Of a stretch of 64,000 bases of DNA, positions 1-10,586 are shown one piece after another. Position 1 is the first letter of the stretch. The number at the start of each line of letters is the position of its first letter. Origin of the DNA: Elymus sibiricus (taxonomy: Eukaryota; Streptophyta; Magnoliopsida; Poales; Poaceae); contig CM077665.1 of assembly GCA_039707655.1 (NCBI GenBank), positions 137,349,148-137,413,147 of the forward strand, written 5' to 3'. Position numbers and translations under genes: made by a program. The notes below the pieces were generated by a model, which had not been told where the DNA came from, ran no database searches, and worked only from the letters and a program-made list of their open reading frames with translations.

Positions 1-2171
1 TCTAATCAAACCTAAGCAGTAGTAGGGTTTTACGCATCTTTGCGGCCCGAACCTGGGTAAAATCCCGCGTGTTAATCACTTGATCTGCTCTTTGTGCAAA
101 CCTTCTTCCCTGCCGAATCGTAAAGGGGTCCGCTCGATCCCATAGGTGCCGTTTCTCCGACAAGATGCATGTTGGATAGCGGTCGATGTGTGGAGTAATA
201 GTAGTAGATGTAGAATCGTTTCGGTCTACTAATCTTGGTCGTGATGCCTATATATTGATCATTGCCTTGGATATCGTCATGATTATTTGATCTTCTATCA
301 ATTGCCCAACAGTAATTTGTTTACCCACCGTGTGCTATCTTCTTGAGAGAAGCCACTAGTGAAATCTACGGCCCCCGTGTCTATTCTTTTAACATATTGC
401 TTTCCGGTCTATCTTTTTCCGCTTTTGTTTTCAGATATATTATTCCAAAAACCCAAAAATACCTTGCTGCACTTTTTATTTGTATCTTTTATTTTGTGTT
501 CTTGTGCGATCTATTTATCCAATCTCATACAAACTAATCTATCTTTTTACCGTGGAGAGATTGACAACCTCTCTTACGCGTCGGGTTGCAAGTATTTGTT
601 CTTTGTGTGCAGGTACCGTTTACATAGTGTTGCTTGGTTCTCCTACTGGTTCTATAACCTTGGTTTCATAACTGAGGAAAATACTTACCATAGCTGTGCT
701 GTGATAACCCACAAGTATAGGGGATCGCAACAGTTTTCGAGGGTAGAGTATTCAACCCAAATTTATAGATTCGACACAAGGGGAGCCAAAGGATATTTGA
801 GAGTATTAGCAGCTGAGTTGTCAATTCAACCACACCTAGAGATTAAATATCTGCCGCAAAGTGATCAGTAGCACAATAATATGATAGTATTGATAGCAGT
901 AGCAGCAGTAACGATAACAGTAGCAGTAATAGCAATAGTTTTGTAGCAGTTGTAACAGTAACAGCAGTTGTAACTTAGCAAGAGCAATAAGTGGAAAACT
1001 TGTAGGCACTGGATCGGTAACTCGTTGGATGATATTCATCATATAACAGTCATAACCTAGGGCGATGCAAAACTAGCTCCAGTTCGTCAATGTAATGTAG
1101 GCATGTATTCCGTAAATATTCATACGTGCTTATGGAAAAGAACTTGCATGACATCTTTTGTCCTACCCTCCCATGGCAGCGGGGTCCATAAGGAAACTAA
1201 GGGATATTAAGGCCTCCTTTTAATTGAGAACTGGAACAAAGCATTAACACACGGTGAATACATGAACTCCTCAAACTACGGTCATCACCGGAAAGTATCC
1301 CAAATATTGTCACTATGGGGTTTACGGATCATAACACGTAATAGGTGCATATGACTAGGCAAGATCGGATCAAGAACATAGATATAATGGTGATAACATA
1401 AACGGTTTAGATCTGAAACCATGGCACTCGAGCCCTAGTGACAAGCATTAGGCATAGAAAAGTCATAGCAACATCAATCTCGGAACATAATGGATACTAG
1501 GGATCAAGCCCTAACAAAACTAACTCGATTACATGATGAATCTCATCCAACTCCTCACCGACCAGCAAGCCTACGAAGGAATTACTCACTCCCGGTGGGG
1601 AGCATCATGGAATTGGCAATGGAGAAGGGTTGGTGATGACGAAGACCGAAGATTCCCCTCTCCGGAGCCCCAAACGGGCTCCAGATCTGGCCTCCCGATG
1701 AAGAACAGGAGGTGGCGGCGGCTCCGTATCGTAAAACGCGATGAAACTTTCTCCTTGATTTTTTTCTCTGAAAATAGGAATTTATAGTGGCGGAATTAGG
1801 GTCAGTGGGGCCACGAGGTGGGCACAACCCACCAGGGCGCGCCCAGGGGGCCTGGCGCGCCCTGGTGGGTGCTGCTCACCCTGGCCCCCCTCTTCGGTAG
1901 ATTTTGGCTCCAATAATTCTTATATATTATGAAATAATTCTCCAAAAAGTTTCGTTCCGTTCCAAGAACTTTTATTTCTGCACAAAAAACAACACCATGG
2001 TAGTTCTGCTGAAAACAGCGTCTGTCCAGGTTAGTTCCATTCAAATCGTGCAAATTAGAGTCCAAAACAAGGGCAAAAGAGTGAGGAAAAGTAGATACGT
2101 TGGAGACGTATCATGCTGCATCATCCCTTCCTCTTTGGGGAAATACCGACGCAGTCTCAAGCCACGTCAGC
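1..2171 (+). mobile_element. Gypsy-like LTR-retrotransposon leader/internal remnant
   Basis: The stretches 1-701 and 2119-2171 read as one sequence once the solo LTR between them is removed. Their wording (AGAAGCCACTAGTGAAA near 349, a GTGTGCAGGTACCG run near 606, GGGAAATACCGACG near 2139) resembles, from memory, the untranslated leader found in many Triticeae Gypsy elements. No LTR boundary or intact coding frame is visible, and the small ORFs at 343-871 are unconvincing. The remnant stops abruptly at about 2171, where hAT-type coding sequence begins. Family name not assigned. Confidence 0.5.
702..2113. mobile_element. Solo LTR, 1412 bp, with 5 bp target duplication
   Basis: The segment begins TGATAACCCACAAG and ends GGAGACGTATCA, so it has TG...CA termini. 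It is flanked on both sides by TGCTG (697-701 and 2114-2118). There is no internal domain and no second LTR, so this is what remains after LTR-LTR recombination of a retroelement. The sequence resembles a common Triticeae Gypsy LTR type. Positions 865-975 hold a low-complexity AGTAGCAGTAACA run. Orientation is not certain from the sequence alone. Confidence 0.85.
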
Positions 2172-3805
2172 TTGGTGATAGTAATTTCTCTCTACTTGTT
2201 GATGAGTCTCGAGATGTATCGATTAGAGAGCAAATGGTTCTGACTGTGAGGTTAGTTATTTGTCATGCTTGTTCTATTTCTGAATGTAACTATTGTACCC
2301 TCACATGGTTGTTCTAATTTTATATTTTGTTGCTTGCAGGTTCACGAACCAAAAAGGGGAGTCTTTGGAAAGATGGCTTGGTGTTCAACATAATGGTTTG
2401 AAGAAATTGTGGCTAGATGTCTACCAGTATGCTTTTTATGTGCATTGTTTTGCCCATCAACTTCAATTGGTGGTTGTTGCTATTGTCAAGGGAGTTCTAG
2501 CTGTTAGTGATTTCTTTGGCCATACAAATAAGATTGTCAACATGGTTAGTGCGTCTTAGTTCTTATATATTATGGTTGTTTGCAAATCCAAATAGTGTAT
2601 ATCTAGCCATTATAAAATTCTAATCGCACTTACTCTTTTCTTGTAGGTAAGTGCCTCATGTAAAAGGAAAGATGCATTGTTGCAGAAGCATCATGACAAC
2701 CTGGTTGTACAATTAGAGCATGGGGAGATTTTGTCAGGAAAAGGACAACATCAAGAGACAAGTTTAGCAAGACCAGGTGATACACGATGGGGTTCACACC
2801 ACAAGACTCTAATCCGGATCTATCAAATGTGGGATTCCATGGTTGAAGTGCTACATGGTATTTCTCTTGATGGAGTAGATGCAGATGATAGAGGTTTGGC
2901 TTCTGGCTTTATGATAAACATGGAAACTTTTGAATTTGTTCTTATCATGCATTTGATGCTTCGAGTGCTTGGTTCAACCAATGATTTGTCACAAGCATTG
3001 CAACAAAAAGATAAGAATATAGTCTGTGCTATGAATATGATTGTGTCAGTGAAAAGTCTACAAAAGTTGAGAGATGATGGATGGGAGCCTCTGTTGATGT
3101 CTACTACTAACTTTTGTGCTGCAAGAAATATAATAGTCCCAATATGGATGATAACATTTCAACAAGGGATTACCCAAGAAGATCACGCAAAATGCTTACT
3201 TGTCTCCATCATTACAAGGTAACTATATTCAATGAGGTGTTGGATAGAAACATAGTTGAGATGAACAATTGATTTAGTGAACTTCTACATGCTTGTTGAA
3301 GTGCATTGCTTGCCTTGATCCTAGAGACTCATTTAGCAACTTTGATCATGATAAGCCAGTTGAGCTTGCAAATATTTACTCTATTGATTTCTCTTCACAA
3401 GAGCGCTATCTGTTGACTGATCAACTCAACATATATATTGATGTGATGAAAAGAAGTACTGAATTCTTGGCTTGTGATAGTTTGAGTTCTCTTGCTCTCA
3501 AGTTGGTTCAAAGTAGACAACATTTGGTATTTCCATTGGTTTATCACCCCATCAGACTTGCATTAACATTACCGGTGGCAACTGCATCAGTTGAGAGGGT
3601 TTTCTCAGCCATGAATATTATAAAGACGGATCTTCGAAACAAGATGAGTGATGGTTGGCTTAATGATTTGATGGTTTGCTTTGTTGAGCAAGAGATATTT
3701 GCTAAAATTAGTTATAAACAGATTATGGTTCATTTTCATGCCTTGAAGAGCCGTCGAGGTCATCTACCTCCACAACCCCGTGTTCATTGTGCAAGTACAT
3801 CTTAA
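2172..3805 (+). pseudogene. hAT/TTF-type zinc-finger transposase-like gene, broken
   Basis: Recognisable protein blocks appear in order on the plus strand: LLVDESRDVSIREQM near 2195, YVHCFAHQLQLVVVA near 2440, RPGDTRWGSHHKTL near 2770, and a C-terminal hAT dimerisation block (LPVATASVERVFSAMN) near 3570-3620. This order matches plant DUF4371 plus hAT C-terminal proteins derived from hAT transposases. Likely introns lie at about 2250-2339 and 2542-2646. The gene is dead. The N-terminus is missing, because retroelement sequence abuts it at 2171. A block is missing between LERWLGVQH and NGLKKL. The frame shifts after about 3130 and again near 3290, and a TGA lies near 3270. The BED/TTF zinc finger is absent. 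It could be either a domesticated gene or a transposon. Confidence 0.75.
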
Positions 3806-4261
3806 AGGTATACTACCACCAAGTTACCATCATATGCCATGTCCAAATATACAACTCTTATCACACTTGTGTTAATGCATTCATAATTTTGTAGGCCCCG
3901 TTTGGAAATTGGAATTATGGGATCATATTGTGGCATAAGTGAGCATTTCAAGCGACAAGAGCCCATGTTAGCAGTTTACTAGTTTTTAAGAGCCTTTTTA
4001 TTCTTTTGTTGTTGAATGCTATGAGTTTTGGTTGAATATAGTTGCATTTGTATCAAAAAAATTAGACATTAAATGTTTGCCCCAACTAACTTCAATTCCT
4101 GGGTCCACCACTGGTGTTGATGGTCGTTGGTGGTTGTCCCTAGACATGCTTGGGTGTGGTGTCATGCTACGCTCGTTGTTCGCAGCGAATAGTAGTCTTC
4201 TTGTACTTAAAGTTCTGTCTTCTATAAAGCTATGGTACACCTAGGCATACTCTAAAAAAAA

Positions 4262-4420
4262 CTACAACCGAGTATATTCTTTGCTTGTATGAAAGCCGTT
4301 TGAGATGGAAACATGATAAGCTACTGGTTGAGCCTATTAGTACTAAATTTAGTGAAGATTCTGAAGCTGGGGTTAGTTAAGGAGGCATATCGACTTGTAT
4401 TGTTGGATTCTAAAGTACTC
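4262..4420 (-). pseudogene. LINE reverse-transcriptase relic
   Basis: On the plus strand, the text from CTTGTATGAAAGCCGTTTGAGATGG onward (about 4280-4415) aligns by eye, with many mismatches and small gaps, to 28130-28255, which is the RT domain of the LINE in this window. Shared words include GCCGTTTGAGATGG, TTGAAGCT and TTAAGGAGGCA. It is therefore a short antisense fragment of a related LINE, too decayed to code. The surrounding DNA (3806-4261) has no feature I can name except a GGCCCCGTTTGG word at 3896, a common terminus-like motif. Confidence 0.6.
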
Positions 4421-4429
4421 CACAAACTT

Positions 4430-4752
4430 AACTCTGCATCATGGGGAGTGAAAGAATGGAAAAACCTAGCTAAAAATCATAAGAACATGAAAGTCATAGA
4501 AAATGAGATGACATGTATCTCAAATCCTACAAGTAGGAATAGGCAAGGAGATGTCCTTTAATTCACATCGTAGAATTTTTTCCATTGAGTCTAGGCTAAT
4601 GTTTATTTTCTATGAAATGTGAAGGATAGAACGAATTCCTCCGTATGAATAGGATTCTATTCCTACAAACCAAAAGGTTCTAAAGGAAGTTTTCCTATAA
4701 AAATCTTATCCTATGAAATTCCTACAAGATTCATCCAAACCAAAGGAGGCCT
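4430..4752. repeat. Probable MITE-like repeat, one end visible
   Basis: The AT-rich text (TAGGATTCTATTCCTACAAACCAA, 4650s) and the terminal CCAAACCAAAGGAGGCC at 4736-4752 resemble the end of a widespread grass short repeat whose mirror end would read GGCCTCCTTTGG. The matching opposite terminus was not found, so the left boundary is approximate and the superfamily unknown. Confidence 0.35.
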
Positions 4753-4950
4753 GAATCTGTGCAAGAACAGCCTGACTAAACCACACGAGCCCGCTCACCG
4801 TGCAACAAAAGCACGCGATAATTGCCACCTCCTACCGTGAAAGTAAAAGAAACAAGGAACGGATCAAGCTTCGTACAGCACATTTTCCTGAAACCGAGTG
4901 CAAAATGCAGACCAGAGAGCAGTCCAATTAACACCGCGCGCATCTTCTTT

Positions 4951-5604
4951 TCACTTGTATTCAGATGATGGCACCGGAGCGCTGGGCGTCTCGAAGCTCT
5001 CTGGTATCTCCGACTTGCCCTCACTGTCACTCGACTTCTTCTTCTTCTCCTCCTCCTTGCCGAAGAGGCCGCCAAACCAGCTACCCCCACCGCCCGAGCT
5101 CGCGACCTCCGCAGGGGACACGGCAGGCTGGATCGCCGCGGTGGCCAAGTTGGGGTCATGGGCAGGGAGCGGCGGGGAGTCCTTCTTTGCCTCGAGTACA
5201 CGGTTTAACATGAGGGCGCCGCCCTCGATGAGCGCGAGGAGACAGCCGCCATAGACCGCCCTGCGGCCTGCAACTCTGAGGCCCATGCGCAGGTGGAGAA
5301 ACCCGTGCGTGGCGGCGCCGGCGATGACGGAGTTCCAGGGGTCCTCCTTCTGGCGCAGGAAGACGGCGGTGCAGCTGGTGATGGAGAAGATGGTGCCCCA
5401 CACGGCAAAGCCCCCGCCGATCCGCGGGGCGTTCAGTCTCACGGCCTGCATGCCGCCACTAATTCGCGCGCCATTGGGCGAGTTGTGCAGGCCCTTGAGA
5501 AGGTGGAACACAGAACCTCCCACGGCGCCCATGGCGAAAGCCCCGCCGGCATCCTCAATGATGCGGTCTGGGCACGGATCTCTGTCCAGAAGAGGCGCCG
5601 ACAT
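4951..5604 (-). CDS. TIM17-type mitochondrial inner-membrane translocase subunit, copy 1
   Basis: An intronless frame of 217 residues. It is a Tim17/Tim22/Tim23 family protein; in the TIM23 complex Tim17 helps form the inner-membrane route for presequence proteins. Visible marks are an N-terminal DPCPDRIIEDAGGAF block, a glycine-rich first membrane segment (AFAMGAVGGSVFH), [15 protein letters not shown] in the third segment, and a fourth segment [14 protein letters not shown]. The hydrophilic tail carries [20 protein letters not shown] and ends PVPSSEYK. The ATG at 5604 is preferred because the upstream codons reach only a GTG. It differs from copies 2 and 3 where they read GGFLSMRQG (here HGFLHLRMG), and its linker is shorter. 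The 3' flank to about 4776 resembles that of copies 2 and 3. Functional status is unproven. Confidence 0.88.
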   Translation of the reverse strand: MSAPLLDRDPCPDRIIEDAGGAFAMGAVGGSVFHLLKGLHNSPNGARISGGMQAVRLNAPRIGGGFAVWGTIFSITSCTAVFLRQKEDPWNSVIAGAATHGFLHLRMGLRVAGRRAVYGGCLLALIEGGALMLNRVLEAKKDSPPLPAHDPNLATAAIQPAVSPAEVASSGGGGSWFGGLFGKEEEKKKKSSDSEGKSEIPESFETPSAPVPSSEYK

Positions 5605-5904
5605 GGTATTAGCTAGCTGCGTCACCCTATCTGAAGATTAGATGCGTTGTGGTGGAACTTCCACCGTGGAAGTAGGGTTCGATCCGCTCTTTGTTGAGCC
5701 GCCGGCTAGGAGTTTGTTTCATTTGGGATCGCCGATACATCAGGAAATCGCAAAATGAAATTCAGTTTCGCCCGATTCGATTTGAACCGTTGGATTAACA
5801 TCCAATGGCGCAGCCCGAAGTCACTAGTTATCTTCCCTACGACGCATCTGCCTAACCGCCTGCTACCCCCTTCCACGGTCACCGCCCTGCCCCGAAAACA
5901 TGTT
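5605..5904 (-). promoter_or_regulatory. Upstream region of TIM17 copy 1
   Basis: The first 60 bases upstream (CACCCTATCTGAAGATTAGATGCGTTGTGG on the plus strand, from 5624) are shared with copy 2 (11287 onward) and with the fragment at 9780-9830, so the duplicated unit included the 5' leader. A CCAATGG word lies at 5801. No convincing TATA box was found. Confidence 0.4.
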
Positions 5905-6338
5905 AGCACCTGCACCGTGGCCCTTCTATCCTGGCCATCCATTCCCTGGATCGCGATTCGTGTAAGTACATTTTTCTTTTTTGTTTCTCTCACATAAAAC
6001 ATGTCTTGAAGTCCAAACCTTTGCAGAACAACAAAGCTTTCTAACTAGAATTTAGGATAAAACTTTTAGATTTTTTGGTACAACATAAATATACAAAATA
6101 AGTTGTGTTTGATTAAAAAATCTTATTTTTAGTATTTATGTCGGATCAAAAATTCTGAAATATTTATCCTAGATTCTAGTTAGAAAGCTTTGCCGCGCTA
6201 TAAGTGTTTGAACTTCAAGACATGTTCTATATGAGAGAAGCAAAAAAAAAGAAAATTTCCCGTCCAAAGTTAGTTGTGTCACACAGATCTTAAAACAACA
6301 TTGGAGAGCCAAGATAGAAGGGCCCGGGTGCAGGTGCT
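5905..6338. mobile_element. Foldback MITE with about 150 bp inverted arms
   Basis: The left arm starts AGCACCTGCACCGTGGCCCT and the right arm ends AGGGCCCGGGTGCAGGTGCT, the inverted form. Further inside, ACATGTCTTGAAG (6000) pairs with CTTCAAGACATGT (6213), and CTAACTAGAATTTAGGATAAA (6041) pairs with the inverted copy near 6163. No transposase is encoded. The long arms suggest a Mutator-like MITE. No clean 9 bp target duplication was recognised. Confidence 0.7.
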
Positions 6339-6622
6339 CAAAAAATCTGCATCCCCACCTGCCCCCGCCGCTGTCGTCCCGGCCCATCTCTTTAAATCCC
6401 CACACACACACATGTTCGTCTTCAACGCCGCCCTCACCATCGCCCTCCCCTGCACACCCGAACATTCAATCTCCGGCTTCACTCCACTTCGGACGCGTCT
6501 ACCGCATCGTCTCTGGCTCTAGGTCGCTCCTGTCCGAAGCCTCGCCATCTTCCCTGGGTTGCAAGGCGGCCGTTTTTGGCCTCGGTGCTTCACGGATAAT
6601 CGACTAATGCGAATTTGTGTTC

Positions 6623-7021
6623 GAGGCGACTTTTTTTTTTTTTACTTTAGAGCTCACATGCCTCTCATGAACAGTAAAATCGAGAAAAATAGTGTTAAAA
6701 ATTATTTTTTCCAATAAACTTTGTTGGATGTTCTACATACGTGGAAAATTTCATGAAGGAAAAATATTTCTAATGCTCTAGGAGAAAAAAATAAAATTGA
6801 TGCTCCAAAAAGACTTCTTTTGAAAGCATTTTGTTAGCACTTTCATTTTGTCCAAAACGTTAGGTACTCATATTTCTTTCCTTCATGAAAATTTATACGT
6901 ATGTAGAAAAAACAATAAAGTTTGTTGTAAAAAAGATCAGTTTTTTTAACTATTTTTTTATGATTTGATGTTCATGGGGTTGCATATGAGCTCGAGATCT
7001 GAAGAGCACTTTTGTCGGCAC
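6623..7021. mobile_element. Second foldback MITE
   Basis: GAGCTCACATGCCTCTCATGAAC at 6650 is inverted as GTTCATGGGGTTGCATATGAGCTC ending at 6993. ACATACGTGGAAAATTTCATGAAGG near 6733 is inverted as CCTTCATGAAAATTTATACGTATGT near 6882. The outer edges (GGCGAC / GTCGGC) pair weakly, so the limits are approximate. Non-coding. Confidence 0.6.
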
Positions 7022-8978
7022 TGTTTTTTCCAAGGAGACAAGAAGTTTATTCCATTTGATGAAGAATTACAACCCGCTAGTAATTTTAAATATAAGGTGG
7101 TCCTTGCTCTAACTAGCACGTAGTGTGAAGCTCAGAGCGACCAAGACTAACTAGTCAATGCGCAGCCCGATTATGCGAGCATGCTAACTTTTGGGGAACA
7201 AAGTCCCTCAAGCTTAGTTTGGTCCTTGGGGGGATAATACCCAGGGGAGAGATCATGGGAGACATTTTTTGTGGCACACAGAAATCTTCGGGTAGGAAGA
7301 CCACAGTGAAACTATTCTCCGTCGTCATTTGGTGCAGAGACATAGGTGAAAAGAGTTTTTGTTCCCTGAGAAAAAAAAATCCTGAGCGGCTCGTATACAT
7401 GTGGTCAAGCTCGCCGGTGCGTCCATAGTCCATACCCACACGTGATCCCGACTTCGACCCATTGAGAGTTGCTGCCATTGTGGAGGTCACCGCCGCCAGG
7501 AGCAAGTCCCACGAGCAGTTCAGCTCAACTTAGCTATGGGCCCAAGCCACGCATCCAGATTTGGACAGGAGAGGCCGACCATGGATGCGAGCATCGTTGT
7601 GGCAGAGCAGAATGTGCCCTTGGAGTTCTGTACGGATGGTGAGTCACATGGAGTAGACATGGAAGACGTGTCAGTGGTGAGGGGGAGACTTGCTTTGCCG
7701 GGCTCCTACCATGGCGGTGGGACAAGAAAGAGGACACACGGAAGAGAGGTTGTCGGAGCCACATAGGTCGTGATGTTGAGTAGGCCCTGGCGTGGCTGAG
7801 CTCGCGAGACAGATGTGGAGGACGAGGCAACGGCGGCTAAGATTGAATCATCGCGGGCGTCGCGAGAGAGACGGGGAGAATTATCCCGACGTCGAGAGGC
7901 GATGGTTTTCTACCCATGGATTTGGAGTGGATTGGGAACGAAAACACCTCTTTCGGCTGGCACCAAATGAGCCTTCAGAAAAACTGGGGAGAAATAGGTT
8001 CGTGGTTTTCTCCCCCAGGGTAGCAGTACATCTGCACCATATGACGATATATGTATTATTACCGTCAATACCACGGCAACAACAGGAAGAACATGCATAG
8101 TAGTAAACCTATCAAGTTTAAAAGCTCGCGTACAAAAATAACTAATAATCCAAAACCTTTTCCCAGCGACCGGTCGGCCCATAGATAACAGTACTGGAAG
8201 TTGAGCTGCACAAGCGTCAGTTCGCCAGAAAGCAATACCGCTTCTCCTCCCAGGTGAAGTAGATTGCACTCCCAGCTCCAGACAACTATCCGTGGATCGA
8301 GCCCCGCTAGGCATCGGCTCCGTCAGCTACCTGCAGGAAGTAGAAGAAAATTGTCATCATCGTATCACAAAAACTATACATAATTTGAGCATGCAAGCAT
8401 GGAAAAACCGATCTAAAACAGCGCAAGAACAGCATAGCATAACGCTCCAAAAGCAGGCCACAGTTTACATCAAATCAAGCAGACAGCGCAGAACTAAAAA
8501 CCATATGACGAATCTTGTCTAAGGACATCTCAATAGATCAGACAAAACGATGTAGACCTTCTCTTAGTTCCATATATAATAATTAGAGTCAGACACTAGT
8601 AAAACGTCCAATGGGAACTGAGTAATATAGACACTTGCAATACATGAGCATACAAGTGGTGCATAACTCGCATTCCTGGGGAACTTGACATTACAGCAGC
8701 TTGTTTCTGTTTAAGTTCCAAGGTGGCATCGTAAATGTAAAGTTGAACAAGGTCCATGGATAAATAATTGTGAAAATACAAAACTGAAAGAACTGATCCT
8801 TGATAACCGAAAAAATAAGCTAATTTATTATGCATGTCATCACTTCCATATTTGCATAGAAACAGCTTGAAACCGAAATACACTTTATATCTTCAAATCT
8901 ATGGGAGCCATGCCTGCTACTTGCATAAGACTTTATTGATCGAATAAGTACAATATGGAATGTTTATCTTATTAACTA
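7022..8978. other. Intergenic stretch without recognised gene
   Basis: Only short unconvincing frames are present (for example 7155-7505 minus, 7536-7766 plus, 7910-8314 minus). None shows a domain I recognise or grass-like splice structure. The 8100-8350 segment could be exon or UTR material of a decayed gene, but I cannot support that. Confidence 0.3.
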
Positions 8979-9059
8979 CTCCCTCTGTCCCATAATATAA
9001 GAGCGTTTTTGACACTACACTAGTGTCAAAAACGCTTTTATATTATGGGACGGAGGGAG
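8979..9059. mobile_element. Stowaway MITE, 81 bp
   Basis: Starts CTCCCTCTGTCCCATAATAT and ends in its inverted copy (ATATTATGGGACGGAGGGAG). It is almost entirely palindromic and flanked by TA on both sides (8977-8978, 9060-9061), the Tc1/mariner target duplication. The internal GACACTACACTAGTGTC forms the hairpin tip. Confidence 0.95.
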
Positions 9060-9061
9060 TA

Positions 9062-9659
9062 GGTGGGTTAGGCAGTCAAGGGGCATGTTCTGGGCATGAT
9101 TTCAGATGTTAAGAGCCGTGTAATCAATCCCTAACATCGTATAAAAGGGTAAGCATGTAGCAAGATATTTGTTAAGAAAACTGCATTCACTGTCAACAGG
9201 TATTTGAATTTTTTAAGCTAGATAAAACATTATTTTTCTTTTATCTGTCAGAACAAATAATTCAATCAAAGTAAATGGCCAATACAGCCCATCAAGAACC
9301 AGGACTATATAAAAAGGAATGTTTATCATGTTCTCTATCACAATTAAACACAGGTCTATGAGTTCTCAAATGGAGTAAGACAACATGATAAAAGAAAACC
9401 AGGCCTAATAAAAAAAAAATCAAAAAAAAAAAAACAGGTCTAATATTCTTGACAGATTTATTCTCATGTCCATACAGAACATAACAAGCTCTACCGGCTT
9501 ATAAACAGACAGTCATAGAATAAACTCACCACTAATAATTTAAGATGAAGCAACCAACATTAAGTCTTCCACAAACCTACGTACTGAACTGAACTACTTG
9601 GAGATCACATAAAGCTATTTTACAGTCTAGAGGACATGCAGCCTTGAGAAAATGGAAGG
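9062..9659. other. AT-rich spacer, nothing recognised
   Basis: No frame, tRNA, or paired terminal repeat was found. An A-rich run lies at 9409-9436. Confidence 0.3.
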
Positions 9660-9978
9660 CAAAACCTCCCACAATCCATGGTGAAAGGCCACCTGCATCA
9701 TCAAAAATATGGTCTGGGCATGGGTCCGTTAATTATCTTCAGGTAGGGTCACACAACCCATGGTGAAAGGTACACATAGTATCCGTTGTGTGACCCTACC
9801 TGAAGATTTAGTGCTTTGTGGTGGAAGTAGGAGGCAGAACTCAGGGGAAAATAATTAACCACAAAAGCTTCCTCGGAGTTTAGAGCGATGAAATATAAAC
9901 CACAGCAGCTATATACCACGATCAATCATGTCCTGTAATTGGAAGCTAATAAGGCTTCTTGATTATACGGCATGGACA
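9660..9978 (-). pseudogene. TIM17 5'-end fragment with leader, fourth copy
   Basis: The plus-strand text CCTGCATCATCAAAAATATGGTCTGGGCATGG (9691-9722) matches the start of copy 2 (11202 onward), where the inverse encodes the DPCPGRIIDDAG region. The preceding CCTCCCACAATCCATGG also matches. The leader (CCTACCTGAAGATTTAGTGCTTTGTGG) and more distal flank (GCTAATAAGGCTTCTTGAT, 9947) match 11290 and 11389. Only about the first 30 codons remain. A 22 bp perfect inverted repeat sits at the coding/leader join (9736-9757 with 9785-9806), suggesting a rearrangement there. Confidence 0.7.
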
Positions 9979-9990
9979 CGAAAATTCACT

Positions 9991-10353
9991 TTGGCTCCGT
10001 GTATATGCACCCATTGTCTAAATACACATTTTAAAATGTTAAAAAAATTTGAGAAAAAATCCGGCGTGTAAATCCGGACATTATATGTGTGCACACCAAG
10101 TTTTGATGAAAAAGGATATTTTTTGTGGCTTGTGTAAAAAAGACAATTTTCGATGTCTGATTACACCTATTCACGAGGCATATTTTTATCTTTTTTATAC
10201 ATGCCACAAAAAAATTCCTTTTTCATCGAAACTTTGTGTGCAAACATTGGATGTCCGGATGTACACGGGGGATTTTTTCTTGAATTTTTTGAACATTTGA
10301 AATGTGAATTTTATACATATTTCATAATAGGTGTATATACACCTAGGAGCCAA
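9991..10353. mobile_element. Foldback MITE with long inverted arms
   Basis: The ends TTGGCTCCGTGTATATGCACC and GGTGTATATACACCTAGGAGCCAA are inverted relatives. Internally, AATCCGGACATTATATGTGTG (10071) pairs with the segment ending ATGTCCGGAT near 10260, and GATGAAAAAGGATATTTTTTGTGGC pairs with GCCACAAAAAAATTCCTTTTTCATC. The flanks AAATTCACT and AACGGCACT agree at 6 of 9 positions, which could be a decayed 9 bp duplication of Mutator type. It lies in the copy 2 / fourth-copy interval. Confidence 0.7.
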
Positions 10354-10586
10354 AACGGCACTCTCGCATGGACAAGTATATACTGAAAATAAAGTGGCAT
10401 GTTGCATAAGCAACAAAAATTCAGCGGCAGAATCATTTAAAACAGACACACCTAAATAAATCAACGCCACCTCATCGGGTAAAAGTATCAGAAACAAGGA
10501 GTGGATCAAACTTAAAAACAATAGCCTTTCCTGAACCAAGTCCAAAATACAGATCAGAGCAGTCAAACAAACACCGCACCTTCCTT

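Noticed and set aside
359..871. 170-codon plus-strand frame rich in hydrophobic residues
   Set aside because: It crosses from the Gypsy leader remnant into the solo LTR at 702, so it cannot be a real gene.
3896..4752. A single transposon bounded by GGCCCCGTTTGG and CCAAACCAAAGGAGGCC
   Set aside because: The terminal pairing is imperfect, no target duplication was found, and a LINE fragment lies between; only the right end is reported.
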